From Cryptomeria japonica (lineage: Eukaryota > Streptophyta > Pinopsida > Cupressales > Cupressaceae), in contig NC_081407.1 in the NCBI RefSeq assembly GCF_030272615.1, positions 141,178,897 to 141,242,896 of the forward strand: 64,000 nt of DNA. Reading direction: 5' to 3'. Below the pieces are notes generated by a model. It did not search any database, was not told the origin of the DNA, and saw only the letters and a list, made by a program, of their open reading frames with translations. This document shows positions 32,331-45,646 of this stretch, piece by piece (within the stretch, counting starts at the first letter, position 1; each line of letters begins with the position of its first letter). Made by a program: the position numbers and the translations under genes.

Positions 32331-35300
32331 TCCTTAATATCCTTATAGATTTAAGGCCAAAAGCAATGTTCATACACCAAAGCAACTATCTTAATAATGC
32401 CAAAGTGTCCTAAGGTGATTCCACAATAACGGGTTACACTTTTTGGCCAAACTTGATATTGAAATCAACATTTTGAATTAAATCTTCACTTTCTGACACC
32501 TATGTAACACCTAAACCGTTGGGAATTTTAAGATGATGTGGACTAGTGATTTGTCATGACATTTTTTCTAAATGTAATTTGCTTTAAAAAAAAGGAATTA
32601 AATTGTATTTTTTTATGCCTCCTTTAATAACTAGTTTTTATTAATAAACAACATTGTTACAAAAGTGATGTGTATAATGTCGAGCATAATTTAAATTTTT
32701 TGTGATGTGATTCAAATATTGAGTTAAGTGTTGTGCCTAAAGAGGCATCTAGATTTAGAGCAAGGTGCTTGGATATTTCTCATATTATCCAATAAGGATT
32801 TGTAATCTTAGACTACTATTGTAACATCTCAATAATTAATATTTATCTTATCATCGAAACACCTAATATTGCAAATTTCATTTTTTTCATTTTGATTATG
32901 CATGGATCAAAATTATCATATGCCTTATTTTGACATAGATTGTCCTACCATGGGAGATTTTTTAATGTGTTGGCATGTGTCTTCATTTGACAATATTGTG
33001 GATAAAAAGTAGCTCACATTTTTATCTTGATATCTAAAGTTAGGTCATTTAGTGCATTCTTCAACATACATTTGGGTTATCCCTAGGTGCAATTAGCTTG
33101 GCTATCCAATTTTTAAGTCACATGTTGTAGGCAACATAGTTTTAAATTGATAATGGTTGAAATTTCCGTAGGTTAGCTATCTTTCAATCACAAAATTGAC
33201 AAGTTGAACAACCTTCATTTGTGAAATTCATCACTCAATACTAAAAAGAATGCTTAAGTATAGAGCAACAAGTTGTAGTAATTTCCATGCAAATATGTTT
33301 TCATGATTGATCTTCTTTATATCTTCTAATATCATGATATTGCATCTATGTATGTGGACATATTCAAAAAAGAATTGCAACATCATCAACATCAACAAGC
33401 TTGAGGTATAATATTGTAGATTCGACATTTTACTTCAGATCTTTTCTTTCCTTTATTTCATTAAGGGTTAATTCCGAACCTAGGAGGTATATATAACAAT
33501 AATTTTCATAATCGTAGAAGTCAGAAATGTCATTAAGAAAGGAATTCCTTAATACTAATTGGATTGTCTATGTTAATGAATTAAACACCTTTTTCAATAG
33601 TCAAACATCCAAACTAGGCAACCTCATAATCATCTTTCAGGTCAATTATGACCTAGACTCAATTGATTCAATCTTCTCATTAATTGGTCTCCTTGTAATT
33701 ACATCATCTCTATCCATCCTTGATATTATCCATGTCTCTTATCAACCATCAATGCCTTTGTAGTCTTTATTAATCAATGTTTCTAGACTGTGTTCATCAT
33801 TATTCTTTCATATTTATCTTATGGTGATGCTCTTCTTGATTGATGTGGTGAACATGTTTCTCATCATAACTTTATAAGGTGATCACTAATTTTCTTGTCC
33901 CTTATATCTCTAAGAAAAATCATCTTATTTATAAGACTTCACGATTTTCTTGAATGCTTTATTCTTATAATTATCGACAATCTATGTATATCTACTTTTA
34001 GCTATCTTCTAACTATATATAGGTTCTCAAGGTTTTCTACTCCTTGACCACATAAGTGTTTTATTTCTATTCACGATTAGTTCAAAGATGGGGACATTAT
34101 ACAAAGACAAAGATGAAGTGATAATTGATGTGTCACAACTATCATCAAATATGAGAGATAAACCCTCAAAAGTGTCTCCCAAATATGAAATGTGAGACAA
34201 CACAAATAATGAACCAATGTCTTTCAAATATGAATCCCAATCAAGAATCTCATAAGAAGGTTTTCGATTAGGATTGATGGAATTCTCTAGTGAAATCAAA
34301 TGACCTACCTCCGATGAAGAATTAGGAACCTCTGAAGCATTTAGTACAACCTCATCTAAAGTCTCAAAACTCTCTACAGGATAACAAACATGGATTATCA
34401 CCTTTGAAGAATGAAGAGGCACATAAAAATGAAAAGAGGATAATAAAGAGGTGGTGAAGTATCATGATCACCATATACCTCCTGAATATGAGTCCAAAGA
34501 GCAAGTGGGCACTCAAAATGAATAAGTGACTCCAAAGTGTCATAAGAGACATAATTAAAAATAATTTTAAAATCTCAAGCCCTAAATCCTTTCCAAAAGC
34601 TATGCTCCCAGGGTGTGTTAGGAAAGGACATGATTGTACAAATATGGCAATAACTAGAACCCACTTAAATGAATGATTAAAATCACTCCATTCCTTGTAA
34701 TTCCCTTTCTCTAGAATAAATGAAAAACCCATATTCTATGATCCTTGAAATAAAGTAGAAAAAAAAATTACCATCACAATAATATAACTTCTAAAAATTA
34801 ATAAACCTGATTGCAGCGAAAGTATGGTGTCATTTAAGGGTGATGAATGATTAGTTGGCAGATTCTCACACCAACAACCAAGTGCTAAGTCACAAACCTC
34901 TAGTCAAACAGCCATGAGTGCACTAAGTCACCACACAAGAAGTGTGCATGAGAGACCACAATTATTAAATGCAAGCATAACCTCAAAAAGTAATGATAGG
35001 CAATCACGCTATATTAATAGTCAGAAAGACTTCCTTCCCTTGCGTGTGGGATTAAAACAAATTCCCAAACTCCAACAAGGCGACAAGGTGGCACACTGCA
35101 CAAACCCTAAATTGAATCAATACTCTATAATTTTATTCGTTCGGTCCAAATCAAAAGAAATCTAGTAATCAGAGGCATTCAATATTCTTCAAAATGCTAA
35201 GCAAAAAGCATGGGCCTGGATGAAGGAAGGTATGAAGCTGCTTGCACAAACAATGATCATCATCAATCAATGTTGAAGTGCACCACCCTGACAAAGAACC

Positions 35301-36589
35301 ATTCATACAAGCCAAGGAATATAAATTAAACCATGAATCTGTAGAATGCATCGATCAACATAGAGAGTATGGGGTCAAACGAACGTTGAGATATGAGTCG
35401 GTAATAGATTTTGAAGGTCGCTACCAGTCAATAAAAAATATTAATAATATATTAGCGATGAACACAAAGAGTATCCACTCAAACATGTAATAGTAAACTG
35501 CTCATTAAAAAAACCTATGCCAATAGTCTCAAAAACTGATCAAATGAGGATAAGTATCCTGCACAAAAGCAGAATGCAAAAGTAACTACATGGTAAAAAA
35601 TCCATCTCACTAAAATACAACCACTGAATCCAGATAGTACATAGGAAAACATTTTTCGTATTGTATATGTATCTCACTCTAAAGTGAAATCAAGGAAGCA
35701 TTAGAATCAACAGTAGAAATCCTTGATAATGTCATTAAGAAGTGCATGAAATCCACTATAATGTCACAAAGATTGTAGGTTGACTAAAAATATATGTCAC
35801 CAACAAGTGCATGAAGGAGAATCTAAATGTGTATAGGAAAGTATCTACAACTAAAAAATTGCATAAACATGTGTCTTAGTTGTATTTTAAGGCCCTACCT
35901 TGAATGTTAGAAATGAAACCTTAACTTGTTTAGTGCACTCCATTGATTTCTAGTTATGAATGAAGTGTACTTTACTAAGGAAAATGTCAAAATTTCTACA
36001 TTATTGTGGGGGCTAAAACCTCCATTTAGATTTAGATATGTTTTTCTTACCATTAGACAATAGTGATGTAGATCTTAGGGCTCAATGGCTACATATACTA
36101 GGTGCAATTTTATGAGATTTCTTTAAAATTTTCATGTAATGAATTATAATAATAGGAAAAAGTACACCTTGAAGGGTCTTACCTTTGGGTATTCTAATCT
36201 TATTAGTTTAAATCAAATAGATAATTTTGTTAAGAAAAAATACATCAAGATCATTTCTCAACTATTCTTGATTTAGTTCAACCTCATTGGAATTTATTTT
36301 GGATAAGAATGTTTTGGTGCTTTCCAACCCTACAATAATGTGCCAAAGCATCTTTGATACCCTACTTGGATTGCACAAAATATTACATAAGGATGGGGCC
36401 TTTACTAATTTAGTCCATGTATGTCATGGAGGCCCATGGTATGATTTTGATGATGTCTTAATATGTGATTCCCTTGGATTTATTTATTAGTATTTTCAAA
36501 ATGAAACAATAACCATTAATTTGATACTAGGACTTACAACTTGATATGATAATTAGTACCTATAAATTTTCTTCACAAACATATGTACA
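32331..36589. other. Intergenic, no supported gene
   Basis: Minus-strand ORFs at 34027-34422 and 34364-34732 are acidic or hydrophobic without recognisable motifs. Text near 33470-33530 resembles 1465-1500. Nothing else is supported. Confidence 0.4.
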
Positions 36590-37110
36590 CAATTGAAACA
36601 CCAATTCTTAACAAGTATTAGAATATTAACTAGCGAACCTTCTAATTAAAAATAAATAAATAAATACCTAGCCTTTGCCTACTCAAACTAATACCATCAT
36701 TGTTAATTAAGAAAACAAGTCTTTAATACAGTGTCGAGTGTAAGATTAACTTGCTTAGGAATTTGGTTTTACAAAAGGTATTACTAGTTGACTAGAGCTA
36801 TTATGATATGGAACTTTAAAAAAAAAAGGCCTCAACACATCCATTCTAGTTGAATGATTCAAAATCTAACTAGTTCACTTGAAAGACATACTCCTCAATC
36901 ATCACATTAATCTAGTACATCCACTCTAGTTGAATGATTCAAAATCTAACTAGTTCACTTGAAAGACGTGCTCCTTAATCATCACATTATTCTAGTGACT
37001 CTCACTCTAATGGCTTCACAATTTTGACACAACTTGTAGAGAATTGTGACATATGAAAAAAATAATTGCGATTTTAAGAAAAATAAAAATGCATAAAGAA
37101 GAAGAGAAAG
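36590..37110 (+). repeat. Repeat R-D, copy 1, with an 82-bp duplication
   Basis: Matches 55205-55630: both carry CCTTCTAATTAAAAATAAA, then TTGTTAATTAAGAAAA and GGTATTACTAGTTGACTAGA. Inside this copy an approximately 82-bp segment is duplicated (36837-36917 and 36918-36998), sharing TTGAATGATTCAAAATCTAA. Confidence 0.6.
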
Positions 37111-37126
37111 TGAAAATTAAATCATT

Positions 37127-37560
37127 CTAATGTTGTTTGTAACATTTGAAAAATATTTGTGTTACATATATTTGTTTATAATCAATTGGAAGAAAGATCT
37201 GTAAAAATTTCATTTTTGTCGAATTTGTAATCAATGATTCCTTTTTCTTGAATAATGAAATGAATGGAAAAAAAGCTTTTAGTTGTTCATTTAGTTTGTC
37301 CCTACACATTAAAACAAGTTATTGAGCTTATATCATAAATGCATGGTTGGTCTTATGAATAAGGTACAAGTTGTAGAAAATTGAAAGTTTGTGTTAAGAA
37401 AGGGAATTATATGTGAGAGAATATAATATTTGTTACATGAAAAATCTGGAAACTCAATGTAGCAATATACAAATGTCAAGCATGCACCTATACACCATGA
37501 AGTTGCAAATATATTAAAGGTTAGAATTTCTTTTCGTAAAGCATGCACTATGAAGATGGT
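37127..37560 (+). repeat. Repeat R-C, copy 2
   Basis: Matches 54780-55205, including AATATTTGTGTTACATATAT, CATGGTTGGTCTTA and AAGCATGCACTATGAAGAT. Here R-D precedes R-C; in the 54.6-55.7 kb copy R-C precedes R-D. Confidence 0.6.
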
Positions 37561-37614
37561 AACAAAAATTTAATAATTTGAAAGTTTATCTATAGAAAAT
37601 ATTGCATTGAAAAT

Positions 37615-38144
37615 TTTGTATCTTAACAAAAAAATTGTGTGGAAGTAGCCATGATATTAGATATATAAAAGTGAGAACACTAGCCATAGGTGTATTCATA
37701 GGAATGGAATATTTAACTTGACTAGGAGATTGTGTAAAACCAAGGACTTCAACACAACTCTTCATAGACGTGATATTAGTGTCAACAATATGAGCAAGGC
37801 CACGCAACAAATCAACACCAACTTTATCACTTTGAGCCATCCTTTTTAATCCTTCAATAGCCTCACTTTCTGGGTATTGGTGACTCATCCACTGTTGAAG
37901 ATTTTCAAATTGATTGTCAATACCAATTGGTCAAGGAAAACCCTAGTTAGTGATTCATCCACATCATGAGGATTAGGGGAAGAAATGGGATCATTTGTAG
38001 GATTGGTAGAACCACCAACATCCTCATGGAATAAGTTATCCAGATTCATATCCTCAGTAATTAAACCTTAGGAAACCTTAATTCTAAAACTTCTTCTCAC
38101 GGGGATATTATAGGTTGGACTAATAGTAGTGAAACTCATGCACA
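37615..38144 (-). pseudogene. Degenerate ORF of unknown function
   Basis: A minus-strand ATG at 38144 reads MSFTTISPTYNIPVRRSF, then a TAA, then in the same frame EDMNLDNLFHEDVGGS. After a frame shift it reads NQFENLQQWMSHQYPESE, EAIEGLKRMAQSDKVG and SMKSCVEVLGFTQSPSQ. The composition and length look like a real but decayed protein of about 160 residues. I recognise no domain. Confidence 0.35.
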
Positions 38145-39624
38145 AAGGAGGGAAATTTAAAATTTAAATTTTACAAAATAATTGAATAATGCAAAATTTT
38201 GGAAAAAAATGACTGTTCAATTAATTAAGCAAATTGATTTTAGAAAGACCAATTTTGAAAGATCATGCAACCCACTAGTTGGTGCAATTTTGGAAGATCA
38301 TGAAACCCAAATTTGAAGAAATATAGAAGTGGATTGAAAATAAGATCTATCTCCTGTTGGTGCAAATTTGTGCAAGGTTGTGTGTGGTGATGGTTGAGAA
38401 GTGTGGTAGTAAGATGGTGTTGTTTAGTACTGGAGGTAGTGAGCCAAAGGTTTCTTTTGACATTGTAGTTTAGTAATAGTTGTTCTTTAGTGGTGGATTA
38501 CTTCTTTTTCTTTCTTCTTCTTCTAGGTAGTGATCCCTCTCTCTTTTTCTAGCGGTTTTATCCAGGCAGTGAGTCCATTTGTAGTGAGCATTCTAGCAGT
38601 GAGCCATCCATTGTAAAAATCACCTTAACCGATGTCACACTAAACATTGTTTTATTTTTGGGGTATGTTCAAGATCATGGTGAACCAAAACAGACCCTTA
38701 AATGGCAATGAAATTTTAGAAAAAATAGGGTTAGGAAACTTGACGTAAAAATGAACATTATTTTAAAAAATATGTAAGAATAGAATTTGTAGCAAATTGA
38801 ATGTATTTTTTAAGATATTAGTTGATTTCTGAAGAAAAAAAATCTATTTGATGAAAATTTGAAATTTCAATGTAGTAGTACTAAAATTTTAGGAAAAAGA
38901 TCAAAATTAGGTGTATGTTTGACCACCCTGACTACGATCTAATCATAATTTTTTTTTATAATATTTTAAATATAAGTAGAAGACTCATGTCTAGATGTGA
39001 CACATTTTTTTTTGTAATTTTTTTGTAATTTTTTTGATATAAATAATTAATGATGATTGTTTTACTACAACTTTTAAAAAATATAAAAACTCATATTGTT
39101 GACCACCTTATCTTGGTCAAAACTTTATGAATTTAATTTTTTTTAATTCTATAGTATGCAAAGCATAGAATGTGATGCATTTTTTGGATTCAAAAAATCT
39201 GATACCATTTAAAAGTTATAGATGTTTTTCAATCAACCTATAAATCAAGACTTTAGTCAGAATTCAATTGGAAAATGAATAATAATTATTTATTAAACTT
39301 AAAATAGGACAATAATTATATCATTGGAAATCTGAGAATTTACTTAAAAATCTATTTTCATTTCATCAACTTCTACTAAAAAAACGTCATTAGCCACCAG
39401 AGCGAAGTTTGGAAAAGCAAGGAACATTAAAAAACACACTTTGTTTGTTGACTTTCCAAGTTTGGCATTTCCAAGCCAAATCCTAGTGCAATCCTAAGAC
39501 AAATACCAGGGTTTCTAATTTTTGTCAAAGATATCGAATATCCAACACAAATCAGATATCCGATTTTTTATAATTTCTCATTATAAATATAATTAATAAT
39601 ATATAGTATGTTATTATATTTTTA
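38145..39624. other. Intergenic, no supported gene
   Basis: AT-rich text. A GGTAGTGAKYC-like motif recurs near 38430-38610. ATATCGAATATCC at 39533 resembles the ATTCGATATC text next to the GA microsatellites. Confidence 0.4.
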
Positions 39625-40159
39625 TTTTTTTTAAACAAAAGTGGCAAGCCACTGATATATATATATATATTAATAAGAAAACTGATTCAAGAGCTCAATA
39701 GGGAAAGAACCAGGAAGAAAACCCTATATCCTTGCTCAGATACAGTGACGAAGAAGGAAGGAGGCTATGAGAAGAAGCCACCCGATCTAGAGAGATAAAT
39801 AGGGACTACCCATAGAATGAGTCTCTTAGGGGCCAAAAAGAGGGTAACTGGTTGGGACGAGACCGAAGGAAACCAAAAATAACTAAACCCCTTAACCGGT
39901 TACCGTGGCGACTGGGGAGCATGAATCTGATTGTCCGAGCACTGATGAGTTGCACCAACCGGTTTCCCATTATGTTGTACCAGTGCTTTGATACCGATAT
40001 GATGTTCTTATGACCAGTTCATAAAAAGAGAAGCCTCCAATACCGGTGCTAGTCGACAAGCAAAGAAGATGACTCTTCTACCGGTTCGGTTGCCATTAGA
40101 TTTTCCATCCGACAAAAATGAGCATATTTTGGATAGCAAAAAACAAAAACGGAATAACT

Positions 40160-40932
40160 TTACTCGTTCATGGCAGTGTCTTCCTGGGGCTGAATTGCAG
40201 GGGCATCGAAAACGGGCAGAAAGGAAGTAGTCCATCCCGTGACTCCATCTTGTGCCGGTACATTAAGGCATGGAACCCTATCTGTAGTCCAACCCCTTTC
40301 CACTGGTTGCAATGTTTGCAAACAGGGGTCAACATTTTCTATTTCCAGGATTTTCATTAGAGCCCCAACTTTAATTTTGACTCTGTGTATAATGTGGTCA
40401 TCCAATTGTCTGCCGAATTGATGCAAGTCATTCTTCACATGGCAAAAAATTTGTCGTTCCAGGGTATGCTTTATTCGGTCATAGAGTACCATGTAAGCAT
40501 GGCTAGATTGAATAAAATGATGTGGAAAGAGGCCCCCAAGGAGAGTCGACCCTTGCCATAGATTATATTTTGCCAGGGCTTCATGGAACGGGGTTGGGGG
40601 AAGCACATCTTGTCTTACCAACTTGAAGAATACTAAATCCAGTAGAGGAATAGATTGCAAGAGATCTAGAGCATTTGACAGAAAGGAAATAAGAAGTTGA
40701 TGAGGATACAGAATCCTTTTGGCTTGCTGGGATAACATCTCCTCACTGATGAAGTCTTTGACAGCTCTTCTCAATTGTGGGTTGTGTAACAGAAAAAGTT
40801 GGTTGAGGTCCCTGTCATTGATGTGTCCATGAAAAGCCACCGAAGGTTCTGAATTTGCACTGAAATCCGATCATTCCATGGCATATACTCCCAGTGAATT
40901 TTCCTGCATCCTCCACAAGAACCGTTTTCCAT
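40160..40932 (-). pseudogene. Extra ORF in the LINE-B 3' region, unknown function
   Basis: A minus-strand ATG at 40932 opens MENGSCGGCRKIHWEYMP, then the coding frame shifts and about 226 residues stay open to the TGA ending at 40160. The protein is predicted soluble and helix-rich, with LLHNPQLRRAVKDFISEEML early and GWTTSFLPVFDAPAIQ near the end. No family is recognised. It begins about 400 bp beyond the ORF2 end and has its own TATA-like box. It may be a host sequence carried along by 3' transduction, or an added LINE ORF. Confidence 0.45.
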
Positions 40933-41051
40933 ATTGTAGAGCACTGTGATACTTCAAAACTTTAAATTTTTGAAAATTTCGACTGAGAACTGTGTGTGTA
41001 ATTTTCAAAAATTTCGGCTAGGAACTATGTGTGTGCGAGCAGGTTGGTTCC

Positions 41052-41058
41052 ATTTATA
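41052..41058 (-). promoter_or_regulatory. TATA-like box upstream of the extra ORF
   Basis: The minus strand reads GTTTATAAATGGAACC. It lies about 120 bp upstream of the ATG at 40932, leaving room for a leader of roughly 95 nt. Confidence 0.4.
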
Positions 41059-41186
41059 AACAAAAATACCGTCTTAAAGTGCAATAAATGATCAGATTTT
41101 AGGATCATGTTTGCGATCCTTGCATTAATTTTGTGACCGTAATATAGTCGAGGGGATGTGTGAGAGGCCTAAGTTTGTTTTACCTC

Positions 41187-41226
41187 GTGCGAAGTGACGT
41201 ATTGAGAATCCCCGGGTACTTCGCAC
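41187..41226. promoter_or_regulatory. Perfect 9-bp inverted repeat with TGACGT
   Basis: GTGCGAAGT at 41187-41195 pairs with ACTTCGCAC at 41218-41226. TGACGT, a bZIP-type core, overlaps the left arm at 41195-41200. It lies about 130-170 bp upstream of the TATA-like box, so a regulatory role for the extra ORF is possible but unproven. Confidence 0.35.
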
Positions 41227-41332
41227 TAAAGTTCCATACATGCCATCTACAAAATGCATTAAAAGCATAAATGCAAGTGTCATGTCAGCCTTCTTGTTCA
41301 TTGGCACCGATTATGTGCTTGCATGCGAGTAT

Positions 41333-44300
41333 TTAATAGGAAGTATCTTGTGGTAAGAGTGTTGTACTTTCGTTTTGTACTAATTCGACCAATTTGGGAA
41401 AAGAAGACAGTTTAGAAGGAACTGCAATTGACTCCATGGAAATGCCATTTCAACCCATGTTTGCTAACAAGTCAGCAACAAAGTTTCCCTCTCTTAGTGG
41501 GTGATTGATAGAGTAGTCCGAAAAAGTGTCGAGAAGATCCAAGGTATGCTTCAGGACATAAGATAGCTGCCAAGTCTTAGATATTCTTGAGGTAATTGAG
41601 CTGATAATGACTAAAGAATCCCCTTCTATGTGTATGTTGGAGAGGCCACACTTCCTTGCTAGTACCAAACCGGTTAGTAAAGCATTTGCTTCAGCCAAGT
41701 TATTCGTACCTAGAGGGATGGGTGAAGCTTGGAAAGCACGCATTTTGCCAAAATGATCTCGTATGCAAACTCGTATTCCCAATTTCCTTGGATTTCCACG
41801 AGAAGAGCCATCAAAGTTGATCTTAAAAAAATTTGGAGCTGGGGGTGTCCATTTTATGGATGGCCTGTCTTTCACATGGATTGAAGACCAGTTCGGGGGA
41901 ATCCTTATTGGCAAAATAATACCGTGCTAGGATTTTGCAATTTCCTTGTCCCACCGGGTAAATGACTGGATGTCCTTGGAATTTGTAAGAGAAGAGTTAA
42001 TGATTTCCGCAATCAAATTTTCCAATTTGATCAAAACTTGATCCAGAGAAGAGGATGTCTTTCTAAAGATTCTTTTGTTCCTCTCCCACCAAATTGCCCA
42101 AATAATGTGAGTAGGAGCACATTTCCAAATACCTGAGAAGGTTGATGTAGAGAATAAAAGAGGCCAGGAGTTAAACATATCCCACAGTGATTTTAGAAAG
42201 GGCAGCATGAGTTGGAGTTTATTCATGATGAAGGACCAACATTGGGAGGCGAAAGAGCAGCATAAAAATAAATGATCAACTGATTCTTCCTCTAAGTCAC
42301 AAAATACACAATTAAAAGCTTGTGTTATGCCTAGTTTTACTAATCTCTTTGTTGTTAAGATTCTTTTATTCAGTGTTAGCCATGCGAAACAACCTGCTTT
42401 TGGTAAGACAATGTCATTCCAACAAAAGGAGTATGCCCAACTACTTGTCTTACTGCTGCAACCTTGCTGCAAGGCATTGTAACCTTCTTTGATTGAATAT
42501 TGCCCTGATTTTGCAACTGCCCAAATTAACACATCATCTCTGTTAGACATGATAACTGTTCTATTCAGTAAAATGTTGGCCAATGAGGAAGCTTGTTGGA
42601 GGCGTATTGGGAGAAGAGTAGGATCTTTCCAGATTATTTTTCCTAAAAATATTTCTACAGCAGACACATAGTCACTCAATTTTATACCCCAATGGGCTAT
42701 GGTTGTATCCATAATGTCTGCCATGTTGTCCAATTGAGCAATAGGAGGATGCCCACACCATGAGTCTGTCTAGAAGTTAGCACTAAGACCATTGTTGATT
42801 TCCCATGAAACATACTTGGATATTAGATTCCTTGAATCCACCATGAAGTTCCAAATAGAAGATCCCTTTGGAGGGTTTAAAAGTGTCAATACTCTTAATG
42901 GTTGAGTATTGTCCAAATATTTAGCTTGCATAATTTGACACCATTTGGAGACCGGGTTAGTGTACATTTTCCAAATCAATTTCCCTCCAAAGGCCTTGTT
43001 GCGGTGCTTCAAATTGTGAAGTCCCACTCCCCCTTGGGATTTTTGGCATGACATATTTTCTAGAGAGGTTAAGGGGATTTTCCTTTCATTTGTCATATTA
43101 CTGTTCCATAGAAAATCTCTAACGAGTTTCTGCAGTTGTTGGATGACGGATGAGGGAGCCTTGAGGACAGACATGTAATAGTTCGGTATTGCTGTTAGCA
43201 CTGACTTGATAAGAAGGATTCTACTTGATAGTGAAAGCCACCTTACTTTCCAAGTTGAGATTCGTCCCTGAATTCTACCAATGACAACAGACCAATAGGA
43301 CGGTTTGTTTGATCCCATAAAAAAGGGGATGCCAAGGTAGGAGGATGGCAATTGGTCCATTGAGAAGCCCAAAGTCTTGCATATTCTTAGTGATAAGAAT
43401 GAAGGTGTGTTGAAAATGAAAATCTTAGACTTGGCAGCATTAATTTTCTGACCCGAAGCAGAAGAATAGATATCTAGTGTTTGCTTGATGAGCTTGGATT
43501 CTTTTAGAGAAGACTTACCAAATAACAATGTGTCATCAGGGAGGAGAGAATGAGTTACTGTTATTGAAGTATCTGGGAGGATGACCCCAAGCCAAAGCCC
43601 ATTTGAGGATTGGAAATTGATGTATCTACTCAAAGCATCTGCCATGAGAATGAAGAGAAAAGGTAACAGAGGGTCACCTTGTCTTATCCCCTGTGTACCC
43701 TGAAAAAACCCTGAAGGATGACCATTTATTAGAATGGAGAAATGTGCGCCTGAGATACAATTTTTGATCCATTTACACCATTTGTCTAAGAAACCAAATT
43801 TTGGTAATACTTTGAAGAGGAACTCCCTCTTGACTCGGTCGTATGCTTTCATCATATCAAGTTTGATAACAAAATTTTCTTGTTGGCTCTCATGGACAGA
43901 GTGTAAAACCTCATGCGCGACCAGGGCTCCTTCCATAGTCTCCCTACCTGGGACAAAACCCCCTTGTTCTTGTGAGATGATCCTTGGTATGAGGAAGTGC
44001 ATTCTAAGGTAAATGGCCTTAGTTACAATCTTATATATTGTGTTACAAAGAGAAATTGGTCTAAACTCTGCGAATGAAGAAGGGGAAGGGGTTTTTGGGA
44101 CAAGAACAATATTTGTTGCATTAAAACCTTTCAGCATAGCTCCCCTTTTCCGGATTCTTCCATTACCTCTAGGAGGTCAAAACCAATCACATCCCAACAC
44201 TTTTGAAAGAAGAGGGCGGTGAACCCATCCGGACCTGGGGCTTTATCTGGGGAAAGGGAAAATATGACTTTGTGGACTTCCTCCAAAAGTGAAGGGGGCC

Positions 44301-45646
44301 AGAAGGGCTTTGTTATCCTGGTCGGAAATTAGAGGTGGAATAGATTGTAGTAGAAGCTTAGCATTGTCCTTCGAAGAAGGATCTAAATTAGAATGTGGTG
44401 GGGCTAGGAGATTCTTAAAGAAGTTTACACCTTGATCTTGGATATCTGCTAAATTTTTAATCAGTTCCCCTGAGTCCTCATGATTGATTGAGAATATAAA
44501 GTTAGATGCTTTCCTTTGTCTTGTGGAGGCATGAAAGAATTTTGTGTTCTTATCTCCTTGTTGCAGCCGGAGCTCTCTTGATTTCTGTCTTCAGTACTCT
44601 TATTCTATCTTATAGACCTCTTCCCATTCACTTTGAAGGCCCTTTTGTGTAGAGTGCAGGAGTTGATCCAAACCATTGGAAATTATGTTTTGGTTAACTT
44701 CTTCCATTTGTTGAGCAATGATTTTTTTTTGGGCTAAAACATTCTTAAAAATCTTTTTGTTCCATTCCTTAGCCTGGATCTTTATAAACTGAAGTTTCTT
44801 AAAAAATTGGAACATCTTCATTCCTCCACATTTAGGGGCAGATACCCACCATTGTCTTAATAAAGCCTGAAAATGTGGGTGTCTAAACCACATGCACTCA
44901 AACTTGAAGGAGGAGCCATAAACCAGCATGGGGTTCTGTTTTTGCCATTCCAGGGTAATTTGGACTGGGAAGTGATCTGATTCGGAAATGAAGAGAATGT
45001 TTGAATGATAACTGACCTGATTGAGGTGCCATTCCAGAGGAATAAAAAACCCATCAAGTCTCTCTGCAATCTAAAGGAAGCCTGATCCCCTGTTAGACCA
45101 AGTAAAAAGACCATTATTGGGGATTGCATCCAATAAGTTGTTTTTAATGGTGAAGCTAAGAAAATCCTGCATAGATCGTGGGGGTGGGCAGATTCCTCAT
45201 TGCTTTTCCTTATGAGACAAGATTGCATTAAAGTCTCCTCCAATGATGAAGTTATGTGCTTCCTCTTGTTGGAGTAGAAGAATCAGCTTGTCCCATAGGC
45301 CTTTCTTTTCCAGAGTGGGGATGGGGCCATAAATATTAAATACCATGAAGGTCATGTCATAGCATACTGCTTTCAACATTTTCTAGTTAAGATCTTGATC
45401 TAATAAGTGAACTTGGACCTTTTTAGGATTCCATAATGTAAGTAATCTGGTCAAGGCCCCAACACCTTGCATGTGGGCCGATTCAAATTGTGTCCATTTA
45501 GCCACTGTTTTGTGATACATTTCTTGTGATAGCTTCGTTTCTTGGATTAAAAAAATGTCCGCCTTTGAAGAATGAAGGTGAGATTTTATTCTCCCTCTTT
45601 TGTCAGGGGCATTAATGCCCCTGACGTTCCAGGAAATCATTTTCAT
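41333..45646 (-). pseudogene. LINE-B ORF2: endonuclease, RT, zf-RVT, RNase H
   Basis: The replication enzyme of the element. From 45646 (ATG) nearly all of it is in one frame. Endonuclease: MKMISWNVRGIN and IFLIQETK, then FNIYGP and IIGGDFNAIL. RT: KAPGPDG near 44224-44247 lies in a shifted frame, so two indels flank it; then FRPISLCNTIYK, FVIKLDMMKAYDRV, GIRQGDPLLPFLF and LLPDDTLLFG. zf-RVT lies near 42300-42500 (NCVFCDLEEESVDHLF). RNase H has INFDGSSRGNP, AEANAL and EGDSLVI. Stops lie at 45383, 45197, 45071, 44600, 44591, 42770, 41927 and 41450, with TAA at 41333. The active site reads PDD where A-D-D is usual. Confidence 0.85.

Noticed and set aside
34027-34732. Two overlapping minus-strand ORFs of 131 and 122 codons
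   Set aside because: No motif, no start context, and each would exclude the other.
41125-41307. 60-codon ORF between LINE-B ORF2 and the extra ORF
   Set aside because: Short, no homology, and lies over the putative promoter region.
45197-45243. 128-codon ORF in an alternate frame (44857-45243)
   Set aside because: It shadows the endonuclease frame, which carries the recognisable motifs.
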